From positions 124,001 to 188,000 of the forward strand of contig VXIS01000007.1 in NCBI GenBank assembly GCA_008704415.1: a stretch of DNA of 64,000 bases, in the 5' to 3' direction. The DNA is from Sphaerosporella brunnea (Eukaryota; Ascomycota; Pezizomycetes; Pezizales; Pyronemataceae). This document shows positions 22,549-33,300 of this stretch, piece by piece. The position numbers and the translations under genes are program-made. Under the pieces are notes generated by a model. The model saw only the letters and a program-made list of their open reading frames with translations, ran no database searches and had not been told where the DNA came from. Position 1 is the stretch's first letter. Each line of letters opens with the position of its first letter.

Positions 22549-22990
22549 GGCTGCCACTGCGGCGGCTTGTTCGAGGAGTGCACGGACCTTTCCGAGTGCC
22601 GCGTCATGTCGCGGAAAAACATTAATCCAGCGTGTCCAACAAGCAGTTCAAAAAATACATCAACGCGGCCAGAAAGAAAGCTCAAAGCTTGCAACGAGAA
22701 TTATAGCCTTATCTTACAGTATATCTGTGCATTGTATTTTGTTTTGCGACAGGTAGGGGCCGACCTGCGCATCATGGACACGGTCGCCTTTACTCTAAGT
22801 ATGGATCGCCGGCGTGTTTGAGCCACGACTTCAAAGAACACCTTTTTTTTTGTTTAACTTCATACTTACCAAGGCACCGCGAACTTTCAGACCACGACAA
22901 TCGGGTCTGTTACGCGACCGACCGCATCTACCGTCCGTCGCTCTTTCACCGCATCTGTAGGGCTCTCACCGGCGTCACCACCGCCCCAAG

Positions 22991-24252
22991 ATGCGGTACC
23001 TTTATCGAGCCTTGTTTCTGCTATTGAGCGTCCTACCATTAATCCTAGCCCAAGACTACTACAAAGTACGGCTCTCCGTCCTGTAATCTCCATGAAAATT
23101 CACCTAATAGCCAGGTAGATATTAGGAGTTGACAAGTCCGCCTCCGACCGAGACATCAAGAAGGCATATCGCACGCTATCTAAGAAATGGCATCCGGACA
23201 AGAACCCAGACAAGCCGGAGGCCTCCGAGAAGTTCCGCGAGGTGGCAGAAGCCTACGAAGCGCTATCAGACGCAGAGACACGGAAGATCTACGACCGGTT
23301 CGGAGCGGAGGGGCTGAAACAGCACCAGCAAGGCGGCAGCCGACAGCAACACCATGATCCGTTCGACCTGTTCTCGCGCTTCTTCGGTGGCGGCGGCCAT
23401 TTCCATGGCGGCGTGCGTCGCGGCCCCAACATGGAAGTCAAGATCTCGATCCCATTGCGCGACTTCTACACCGGTGCCACAAAGAAGTTCTCGGTGGAGA
23501 AGCAGCAGGTGTGTGAAGAGTGCGGCGGCTCGGGAAGTAGAGACGGACACACAGAGACCTGCAATGAGTGTGGTGGCCGTGGGACCCGCATCACGAAACA
23601 CATGCTCGCCCCCGGCATCTTCCAGCAGGTACAGAGCGTGTGCGATAGGTGCGCCGGAAAGGGCCAGATCATTAGTCACCCGTGCAAAGTCTGCAAGGGC
23701 TCTAAGGTTGTCCGCAACGAAGCCACGTTCACGTTAGATGTCGAAAAAGGGTTGCCAAAGGGTGGACAGGTCATCTTTGAGAACGAAGCGGACGAGAGTC
23801 CGGATTGGGTTGCTGGTGACTTGAAGGTTCATGTCGACGAGCTGGATCCTGATGGAGAGGTGGATCCGGAGAATGATGAGGAGGTTAAGCATGGGCCGAC
23901 AGACGGCATGTGGTTCCGCAGAAAGGGTCCGGACTTGTACTGGAAGGAAGTGCTGGGTCTGCGGGAGGCTCTACTGGGTGACTGGACTCGCAACCTGACA
24001 CATCTGGACGGACACAAAATCCAGCTAGGAAGGAAGCAGGGGGAGACTATCCAACCCAACTTTGTGGAGAGGGTCAAAGGCGAGGGAATGCCGCTTTGGC
24101 GAGACGAAGATGGCAAGCATGGTGATTTGATTGTGGAGTACGAGGTTGTCCTGCCAGATCAAATGGAGAGTGGTATGAGGAAGGATCTGAATGCCGTTTT
24201 CGAGAAGTGGCGGAAAAAGGTGGGTGAGGCTTTGGTAAAGGACGAGCTATGA
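22991..24252 (+). CDS. SCJ1: ER-lumenal DnaJ co-chaperone, Scj1 type, with KDEL tail
   Basis: Two exons (22991-23065 and 23119-24252), 402 residues, with a 53-bp intron. An N-terminal signal peptide ([14 protein letters not shown]) leads into a J domain, [20 protein letters not shown], with the HPD triad (KWHPDKNPD). A Gly/His-rich linker follows, then the four zinc motifs [24 protein letters not shown] and CKVCKGSK, then the two C-terminal substrate-binding domains. The last residues are VKDEL, an ER retrieval signal. Type I DnaJ proteins stimulate the ATPase of the ER Hsp70 (Kar2/BiP) in folding and quality control. Signal peptide, J domain, zinc domain and KDEL together make the Scj1 assignment firm. 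The acceptor was chosen so that the J-domain phase is kept. Confidence 0.96.
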
Positions 24253-25106
24253 AATGTGTAGATTTTAGTAGAATTCTCTTTACTCTCTATGTGCTTTTTG
24301 GGGGTGAATTCCCTGGACCCTGGTCGGTTTGATTTTTTATTTTACTGGTACATAATACAATATATTTGGAACCATTGTCCTTCGTGGGAAGGTCAAGCAC
24401 GTTTGATACGCTGTGTCTGACTGCGCGGCACTCAAGCTCCAGTGCCGCCTACTACTAATTCAGGGCAACACGCCAGCCAAAGAGCATGGTAGCCTCGGAA
24501 CCGGACCGTGTCCTGATAGCTACGTCGAGGTGCAGGACGGGAAAGTGTTTGTCCTCGAGATGAAACTATTGGTTTACCCTGGCTCTCTGATGTAAGCCCT
24601 CTTGGGGGATGGTGGGTGGAAAGGGTAGGACGTCATAACCAACTGTGCGCATTCCGGGCCAATTTCGGTACCTCCAACTAGTTGGGGGGTTAAAGGCGCT
24701 TTTACGAGCGCGCGCCGGTAAAAACTACGAGCTGTAGATAGTAGTGGAAAAGCGTGTTAACAAACGGGGAAGGAGCTGAGGGACCACATCTCGGCATCAC
24801 CTAGGCATGTCGGTGTGAGGTGAGCCTGCTGATTCAACACGGACTGAGGGAGAGCTGCCATTGGCTGGGGCGCTGCGATATCTTGACACAGATCACTCGG
24901 TAGCCGAATGAATTAGCCCAGCGCTCCGAAGCATGCCGATTTTTTCGAAGAGCGGCGGGAGGCGCCGTAACTATGGAAGCGAAGAATTGCAATCCAGCCC
25001 AGCAGAAGCAAAAACGACACACTCGCCCTCCAAAAAAACCTGGTCTTTGGTACGCTAATCCAAATCTCCCGGAAGAAGATCATGCCCCCCCGCCCGCCGA
25101 GTGTGG
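24253..25106. other. Intergenic region between SCJ1 and the DDE transposon
   Basis: No gene supported. A 60-codon frame at 24413 is not recognisable. Confidence 0.5.
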
Positions 25107-25108
25107 TA

Positions 25109-27954
25109 TGGTGCATGCAGTCAAGAACCTGGGTGTAAGAAGATACCACTTGCAACCGGTCGCGCTAAGATATGAGTACAGCAACAGCCGACCCCATCAA
25201 ATTTTCCCCTCAGAAACCAAAACCCGTCGATCCCGAGCATGGCAACAGCCGACCTCACCAAATTCGCCACCCGCTGCTTCCACCTCACCAAATTCGCCGC
25301 CCGCTACCTCCACCTCTCCTTTTGCCCATGCACTATTCAGGTGTGTGGAACTCGCCGGTGACTTGTGTAAACACGATCTTTATAGCCTGCGCTACCAAAG
25401 GCATGGCCCTCCCGGTAGGCCTAGTGCAGCAGTTAATAGGGAGCGCTGACGGGGGGGCGCTGGCAAAGAAAGTGATTACCTGCATTATGCGCTGCGTCCG
25501 GTTCCAAAACTTCCAGATCAATAAATCTGGAACGGACTCCAAAGCCTTCGGAACCACATCATGGAGACCAGCCAGTGTGTAGGTGCAGTGCTTACGAGTA
25601 TAGCGCTTTGCAGCGCCCCAATAATACTCTATCCAATTTAGTTCGCAGTGAAACTTTGGATAGAACACTGCTATATGTCCTGCACGCTCAACAGCCTCCT
25701 CAAGGCGGCTTTTTTGCGCGAAAAAATCAGGCTGCGAAGAAAGAACCGCGCGAGCACAGCACCTACAGTAATAAAGTTAGTGCTTGCTCATTTAATTAGC
25801 AATGAAGGGGTAAAACCGTCGTCCATCTGTCGGACGGATGCACTCAGGATTGAGGACCCGCTTCGACTTTCCACCAGGCTTTGGATTGGGGATAGTGCAC
25901 TGAATATGTAACCCTTCAGCAGGCCACAATCCTCGCTCTCGTAGAATAGTTTCCATGCCTTTTTGGATTCCGTTACTATGCTGCATCTTTTGAGGGCGAT
26001 TGGTTCGGGGGTTAAATCCATCGCGCAGTCGAGCCTGCTCTCCTCCAGGACCCAAGTTTAGTTTCTCCACACGTAATGCTGACTCGTCGTATGCTGCATG
26101 ATTTGTGGCGTTGTCAAACAGAAAAACTGCTTGGTAATTAGGGTAGCGCTTCTCAAACAGTGGTATGGTAAGTGTTTCAAGTTGCTTAAGCATCCTGTCA
26201 CAAGTCCAATAGCCATCTTTACCAAAGTCCAACAGTTCTGTACACTCTCGGAAGGGGTCTCCATCTGGTTCCACAGGTAAATCATCTTCTGGAGTATCCG
26301 CAGGAAGCTTAAGGTTTCCATCGCCTGGTGTTACAAACTCTGAGGTCATTAAGCCTTGACCTCGACCTTTGTTGAAGAAAGGAATATGTTCTTCATGTAT
26401 CCACCCTTTATGCGGTCCATCAGTAGAATTGAACGAGCATTCGTCATGTGTGCATGGCATCCGAGGTCGTACTCCAGCAGGTAAGGATGTAGGATCTGGC
26501 TCTCGCAGAACTAGGTGCTCAGACCTGGTCGCTGTTGCTGCTTGCAGCTCCCACTTGACAAAGGTAGGTTCAAGTTCGGCCATTCGTGGTAGGAAAATCT
26601 CATTTCGGTACCGCACTACATCCTCCCGTTCATGGCCATCTTTATAAACACCTTTTCGGATGTCACTCCACTTATAGTTGCATCGGTGGAACCATTCAGT
26701 GGCGGTACGCTCTGCAAGAGATCTGTCCTGCAGCTCAGGTATGTTGCATTGACGCCAGTACGCTGTGACTGCCTTAGAAAGACCCAAGGAATTGGCATTC
26801 CTGCCTGCACTGTGAATGTACTCCATCATAGCTTCACGGGTCCCTGGATCCTCCAGCATACACAGTGTTTTCGCATGGCGTCCTTGTTTGCTGAGTGGGA
26901 TTGTACCTTTTATGATCCATTCACGCTCATGCTGAATAAGACGTTCTGCCGCCGTTTTACCACGATGGTAGCCACCAACAATAGAGAGAGCAACTTCCAA
27001 CCGTGTTGTATCTCTACGACCAAGGTAGCTACCACACACTATCTGGCGTATCTGGCGATAGCACATTTGTAAAACCTGTTCGTGCCAGTGTCGATCTTGT
27101 CGTCCAGGTGGACTTTGACGTTTAGAATGTAGTATTTTTTCCATGCGGTTCGCACCTACAGTATTACCATTAGCCTTTTCTACCGCTCAAGGCTTCGACA
27201 GCTTACCATCTTTGAGCAACACTATTTTTTCAGGGTTTGGAACTTGAGGCCATTTTGGTAGCCATGCTTTTGCGTCTTCTAACGTTGGAGCACCTGCCGC
27301 TTGTGCTTCGAGTTGCGTTGGCTCAAAGCTTGAAGGTTGCGTAGGCCTGGAGCCTGATAGTTGCGCAGGCTCGGGGCATGGCTCAAAGCCTGAAGGTTGC
27401 GCGGGCCGGGTATATACCCCGGAGCTTGGAGGTTGCATAGGCCCGGGGCCTGGAGATTTGACTGACTCGGCGTCTAGCAGCTGTTTCTCCAACCGCCACT
27501 TTGTCCACCTTGATGTGCCTCCCAGACGTCCTGTTGGTTCTTCCCCACGGAAGTCGCTCTCACTTTCCGGCGTTGGTGGAAGTTTATTTCTGCCGCGCTT
27601 TTCCAGCGGTGCTTTTGCGAGAGCGTTTAGTTGCTGAATCTTTTTTTTAGAGGGTCGGGGCATTTTATTGTGGTTGGTCGCGGTCAGATTGTCGCAGATT
27701 GCCATGACGTACTAGTGCTGGACCCTTGATATACTGTTGCAACCTCCCATAAAATCCCATAAAATCCCATACAAAATGCTCGCGCGACATGCCTTTCAAC
27801 TTTTCACAAAACTCTCGGCAAGCGCCGAAAAAATCGGAGCATGAAAGTTCATCGCCAGGTTAACAATCCTCCGATTTTATTTTTCCGGACCGGGCCATTC
27901 TCATCCCCCTGAAAAGGTCCAAATGTGACCCCGGGTTCTTGACTGCATGCACCA
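25109..27954 (-). mobile_element. DDE transposon, 2846 bp, apparently complete
   Basis: Both ends, read inward, begin TGGTGCATGCAGTCAAGAAC and stay similar for a few bases more (left 25109-25133, right 27930-27954). TA lies on both sides (25107-25108 and 27955-27956). The interior holds one spliced transposase gene on the minus strand. The TA target, terminal repeats and the DDE spacing are consistent with an IS630/Tc1-related element. A short direct repeat (CATAAAATCC units, 27749-27771) lies between the gene start and the right end. Confidence 0.9.
25333..27705 (-). CDS. DDE transposase of the 25.1-28.0 kb element
   Basis: Three exons (27705-27207, 27155-25817 and 25762-25333) joined by GT-AG introns of 51 and 54 bp give 755 residues; an inner ATG at 27663 (MPRPSKKKIQQL) is the more natural start and gives 741. 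The N-terminal part is Pro-rich and probably disordered. Then come a helical region, the fungal signature YKDGHEREDVVRYRNE, and catalytic acids consistent with DDE: THDECSF (about residue 404), FLFDNATNH (about 516) and LNWIEYYWGAAKRYTR (about 657). The last two match the D...N..H and L-N-x-I-E patterns of IS630/Tc1 enzymes. CCARAVLSSQPDF just after the second intron fits the family. Without splicing the frame looks broken; with it there is no stop or frameshift, so the enzyme may be functional. Confidence 0.88.
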
Positions 27955-27956
27955 TA

Positions 27957-28533
27957 ACACTGTGGTTCGAGGAGGTCATGACGATACATATCAATCAATG
28001 AGATCGGTCACATCGGAACAGGCATCCACACACTAGCCAATGGGAATAAGAAAAAGCTCTTTAGCGCCGTTAAAGACTAAGCGAACAGATACTAGGTGAG
28101 TAGATATTCAGAATCTGCAAATAGGAAACATACCGAAGAGATCGCCCATGAAGCCTTGACTTGACCTAGGTAGTGAACAAAAACCTCGAGACGGAGTAAA
28201 ACGTACTCATTCCTATAGGCCAGTAGCTACATCACAAGCTGTCCAATAAACGGGACAAGCATCTTCGAAATGAGGCCGCGCAAGAATAAAAGCAATGAGA
28301 CCCGATCGACGTTAGTTAGACAGAACCACGGCTCGCCGAACCTGAGACAATAACAAAGGAGAAAAAAAGGAAATCTAAATGAAAGTACATAATCATACTC
28401 ATAATGCACGCCGGCACCAAAACCTAATCAATCATCGCCAACTTCCAAAATGTGACATGTAGATAGAAAGAAATAAAAAATAGCACCGAAGATACCGCTT
28501 GCCCAAAAACAAAAAGCAAAATCGACCGAACCC
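27957..28533. other. Intergenic region between the transposon and the KpsF-type gene
   Basis: No gene seen. It is 3' flank of the isomerase gene. Confidence 0.5.
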
Positions 28534-30305
28534 TCATAGGCCGGCCCGTTCGATAACATCCCCAACCTCCACAAGCCCATGCACCTTGCCGTCTTCCACC
28601 ACAACGATAGCGGTCTCGTCTATGATCTCACCCAGTGACCGCCTGGGATACAGTGCAGCCGCAACCTCACTCACCGGAGTCTCAGCCGAGAATTTTATCA
28701 GCTCGTTCACATCCACTACCAGACCGTGCTCAGGCGAGTAGACGTCCGCGCAAAGGTGTTGGCAGCTCAGCAGCTTCCTTGGTGGGATTACACCGTCATC
28801 GGCTGTCCGCAGCCAACCCTTGGGACTTTTGACGGCCATGCGTAAGCAGTCAAGCACTGTAAGGCTGCTGTAGCAGGCCTTCATTTTGCTGCCGTTGGGT
28901 CTTTCAGCTGAAGTATTGCCACCATCCCCACAGTTCCATTCGACGAGATCGATGTCACTTTCCGATGATGTCTCGGACATGACTGGCGAAGGGGGCGTCA
29001 TGTCAGTCGGAGTCGAGTTGACGCCTTGTGTATCGGCAATCGGAATGTCTGCCCAACGCACGGCAAGCGCTCGTATTCGATCTATGCCCCCCTTGTTAAG
29101 TATCATGTTGGCAATCCCGATTGCGCCGCCTGGATGATTCCTTCTGAAGACTTCTCGTGAGCCCAGGCCTGACCCGCCGTGCAATGCATCTGCCGCGACC
29201 AAGGTCAAGGCATCTCCCAGAGCTAGCGCCACGGTGGTGGACGTTGTTGGGGCGGCAACACCAAAGCTGTCCACTTCCGACTCGGGAATTGGCGTTGGGA
29301 GCAGAATGGCATTTTTGTGATCCCTAATTAAAGGGCAGGTGTGGTAGGACGTGTGAGAGGTGAGCACTATGAGAGGGAGCTGCGCGGGCAAGTGCGGCAA
29401 TAGCTGTAGAAGCTCGGGCGTCTTGCCAGAGAAGGTTATCAGAAGCAGTACGTCGTTCTGGAAGTGCCATAGAAACGTAAGCTACAGCCCATACTCCATG
29501 TACTTTTACGATGAACCGCCGCCAGATCCCATTCGTTCGACATCCGGACTACCCCGCGGTGGGATATCGTGAGAAGATTGGAGGAAGGAATGGTGGAATA
29601 CGAAAGGTGAAATATGATGAGAGGGGATGAGAGGATGTGGAATCGAACACTCAGCCATGTGCCGCAATGGTGACGTGCATGTGCAGGATGGGGGCGAATG
29701 AAAGTCCACACCAGCGCGCACGGATATGCAGTGATATATGGCGATATGCAATGATGCAGAGACGAAGTGCAGAGTGCTAGGGTGGGGTATTGGGCCATCT
29801 GCAGTCTTAGGATTCCACAAATTCGAGAAGTCGACCGAACCGGCACCGGCGAGAAAAAGGTTGCCAGTTAAAAAATGGAACAACCAGGTCCCAAAAGCAA
29901 AACAGCGGCAAATGACAGAGTACGAAAGCATGTGATGTATATGGAATGTCTTAAGCTCACCTTTCTGATCTTTCCGAGGTCTCCGTGAAGCGCGTCGACA
30001 GGCGATAAAAATGAACTCACAATCCCCAAAGAGTTCATCGATGCAACCAGTTTGTCACCAATCTTGCCACTCTTCCCAACACCAATGACATGAGCCTGTC
30101 CGCCGCGTTCCTGCGATTCCACAAGTGCCTCTACTGCGTGAACGAATCCGCTGCGGCAGAGCGGGTCAGTCGCATACAATTGCGAAATACATGACAAAGC
30201 GGCGGCCTCGGTCGATAGAACATGGGAGGCCGTCGAAAGTATCTTCTCTCCCCGGGGACCCAGATCGGCATCCGTGGTGGGTGGCGTTATTGGGAGAGAA
30301 GGCAT
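28534..30305 (-). CDS. SIS-domain sugar-phosphate isomerase, KpsF/GutQ type
   Basis: Two exons (30305-29961 and 29457-28534), 422 residues. The SIS domain shows VIGVGKSGKIGDKL, DALHGDLG and FSGKTPELL, and ends with RRNHPGGAIG; these are hallmarks of bacterial KpsF/GutQ/KdsD, which convert ribulose 5-phosphate to arabinose 5-phosphate. The C-terminal part looks like a CBS-type region (EIIDETAIVVVEDGKVHGLV), with an acidic insert of about 50 residues in between (SETSSESDIDLVEW). Fungi do not make Kdo, so the substrate here is open; sugar-phosphate isomerisation is inferred from the fold. The single intron is 503 bp, far longer than others here, but KIRK-NDVLLL across the join is continuous with the family. 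The start at 30305 is preferred over an upstream in-frame ATG at 30470. Confidence 0.9.
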
Positions 30306-33300
30306 TTTCTCGAATGTAAGGGGCGGGGTGCCCAGCTGGAATTGGCATAAGGAAGAACGCCTGGGTTGTGGTAGCGCTGATGCCAATGTCGTAGGATGTC
30401 CGCCTCGTCCGTCGTCAATCGCTTTATGCGCCGCCCTCCTGGTGAATTGGTCTGGAAAACTAATATTCATGATGTTGGGCTGATATAGAAGCCGAATATG
30501 TCCGTGAAATTTTTGAGCCCGCTACGGCGTGGGATATATTGTTTCTTGTGGCGGGGGGTGGGGGGTGGGAGGTCGGAGTGGCCGCCGATATCCGAACTTT
30601 ATAATGATCTGAGATCGGACGGATAGATCGAAGGGTGAGGGTCCAATTGCACCGGTAGTAAGATCTTCAACGTCAAGACTTCTCACGATGGCGTCTTCTC
30701 GGAGCGAAAAGCCGTGCTAGCGGAATGGTCTCGTTTTCGTGGTTGAAACGTGCCGTTCTGTTTTCGCGCAGAGACTAAGAAACGGCCGACCTCAGGGCTC
30801 GTCAGACCAATATTTCTAGGTCGGAATCTCGGTCAAAGCAACTGATTGATGTATTTCTTCTAACCACGAGGACGGGGGCGAAGGTGACCTTTTATGAACG
30901 AATACCCCCCTCAATTGTCCCCCGCAGCCCCGCCCTGAGAGAACCTCTCATCCCATGTAACTTCTCCCTTCGGATGTAAGGCTCGAGTTCAGGTGGAATC
31001 ACCAGGCTTGGGACCAGGGGTATGAGAGGCAAAGACCTGTCATTTGTTACGCTCGAATGAGAGCAGACCAAAAATCTCCCGTGAGGCTGGATGAGACATG
31101 TTTACTGTGACAGCTCAAGAACCCTTCGGCTGGGAGCCTGGGACACACGCCGGTGGAACCAAAGCAAGATGCCCGACAGGGGCAGAAACGATCATGACAA
31201 GAGATATGCAGCTTCTATCGCATTGACGAAGGAGCAGATCCCAAAGCGTGTCCCTGTGCATCCTGGGCAGTTACCGAAGGGATGGGACACACATTTTTGG
31301 TAGGTTTCAGCGGGCTGGCTTTGGATGACATCTTCAGCCATGGATGAAACGCGTGGCGGTTGGTGGTGCTCACGCTCCCCTAGCCCACTCGCAAACTGCC
31401 GAAACTAGCGGCGGGCACGGCAGGTCAATCGAACCCCTCCATTTGTGGTCTCCGGCCGACAAACCTTCAGTTCGTTTCGATCCCAGCAATCGCACAGCTT
31501 GCATAATATGTATGCCAGAGACGTCCGATTTCTCCGCCACCAATGGCCGCCGCGCAAATCTGAAAGCGCAGCATTCCAGATCCGCAATGATTGCGACATA
31601 TGCCAGGTCTGGAGGTTGGAACTTGGAAAGCATTCGTCTGCCTTGTGTCTCTCCCGTCGCCGGGAGCTTACGACACGGGACTGTCCATCTGACGATAGAT
31701 ACCTCCTCCGTCAGCCTCGCCATAAACGCCAATGGCCATCCGACTCGGCGCTATCTCCTGCGCCAACCACGATAGGCATTCTCGTCAAAGTGAGAGGTCA
31801 CAATCCAGCATGCAGCTCCTATCGCTACATAAACCTTACTATCATCGAAGGAGATACGCAATGTAGGGACGCTGTACTTCACATCATCAACATCAGTTCG
31901 CTTACTTCCAGCAGCCGTCAGTGAACTGGGTCATGCGGGTTGTGCTATAAATGATGCCGATGGGCCATTTTTGTCATCACTTGGGGACATGCAGCGGAAC
32001 ACATACCGCTACACGAGCTGCATTCACCACCGATCCATCCCAGAGTAATCTGATTCATAACAGGGCCGCAGGGGGTTGTTGCCGCAACAACAGCGCACCG
32101 TGTTAAGCAGGCCACAATCACTTGCCCGCCTCTTCTCGTTATCATCCGGGCTGATTGCTGGGATACAAGCACGAGTCCGGTTGAATTGTATTGATTTCAA
32201 GATGATCAGCTGCCCAAGCAAATGGCTTAAGACTTGTTATGTCGAGGCACATAGATTAGCTGAACTTGCATGGTGTTCGTCCATGGAACGTATGGTCGGT
32301 GCCGCTGCCGTTGGCTTCCGCGACAAAGCCATGGGTCATTCCTTCCAGGATGACGACAATTCGAAAGATGACAGCTTCGCCAGCTAGAAAAACAGGTACT
32401 AGAAAACAGGACTATTCCGCACAGCGTACTTGACTGATTATCCGCGAGCGGTTTTCTGAGACACTTGAATCGACTGTTCGGACTAGCCGTGGACCTGTTG
32501 TCCCCGTGACGAAGAGAAGGCTACAACACAGGCATTGACCTCGTTGTTTGCTGGGCGATCGTCGATTACAACCATCTCCGGTGGTGCACGTGGTGGTAAT
32601 GGTGTGCAATTGCATGGCCAGAGGCAAGGGATGGACTGGAGCTGCATTGCAAGCCTGTGATTGACACCCTCTCCAGAACTCAATGCGCGGCAACATTGGG
32701 ACCCAGTTTACTGAGTGTTTATGTTGGAGGCACCGAGACTCGGACACAACAAGCTGGAAGACACATAATAGCATTCGTACGCTGTCCACAACCTGCAATT
32801 GTAACTCCGGCAAGCAGAAGTGTTCAGCACAATAGCTTCACCGCCCATCAGAAAAAATGGCATGTATTTCCGGCAATATTCAACCGAGACCGTTGCCCGA
32901 ATGTCATGTGCTACAGTTGGGACTCATTAGGAAGCATGATTCCATGTCAAGGCAAGGACATGCAGCGGCCCATCCAACCGTCGTTATGCATAAGAATGAT
33001 CCCCATGGGACGTTATGCTGTATTTATAAGACGTGCGCTGAGATACAGGCAAAAGTAGCTTGTTAAAACCTCACGTCGGTTCCCGAGTCCAAATTTCTGT
33101 ATGTTGCAGCACCGCACTTCTGGCATGCAATCCCTACCATGCAGCAGTTTTCTCGACACTCGCGTTTGCCGGTGAGATGAGCTTACGGAGGCGAAGAAGA
33201 TACATGTGCGTGCCATGCCGGCCAGTGCAGTTGGAGCCTTCCTGCAGTAACGAGAATTCTAACCAAGTCGGCACGCCGCATAGCCAGCCTCTGAGTACTA

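Noticed and set aside
25763..25816. Frameshift disabling the transposase
   Set aside because: A 54-bp GT-AG segment with a CACTAAC branch site precisely restores the conserved RCCARAVLSSQ join, so it is an intron.
27749..27771. CATAAAATCC units as a CRISPR-like or tandem array
   Set aside because: Only two to three short units without spacers, inside the transposon leader.
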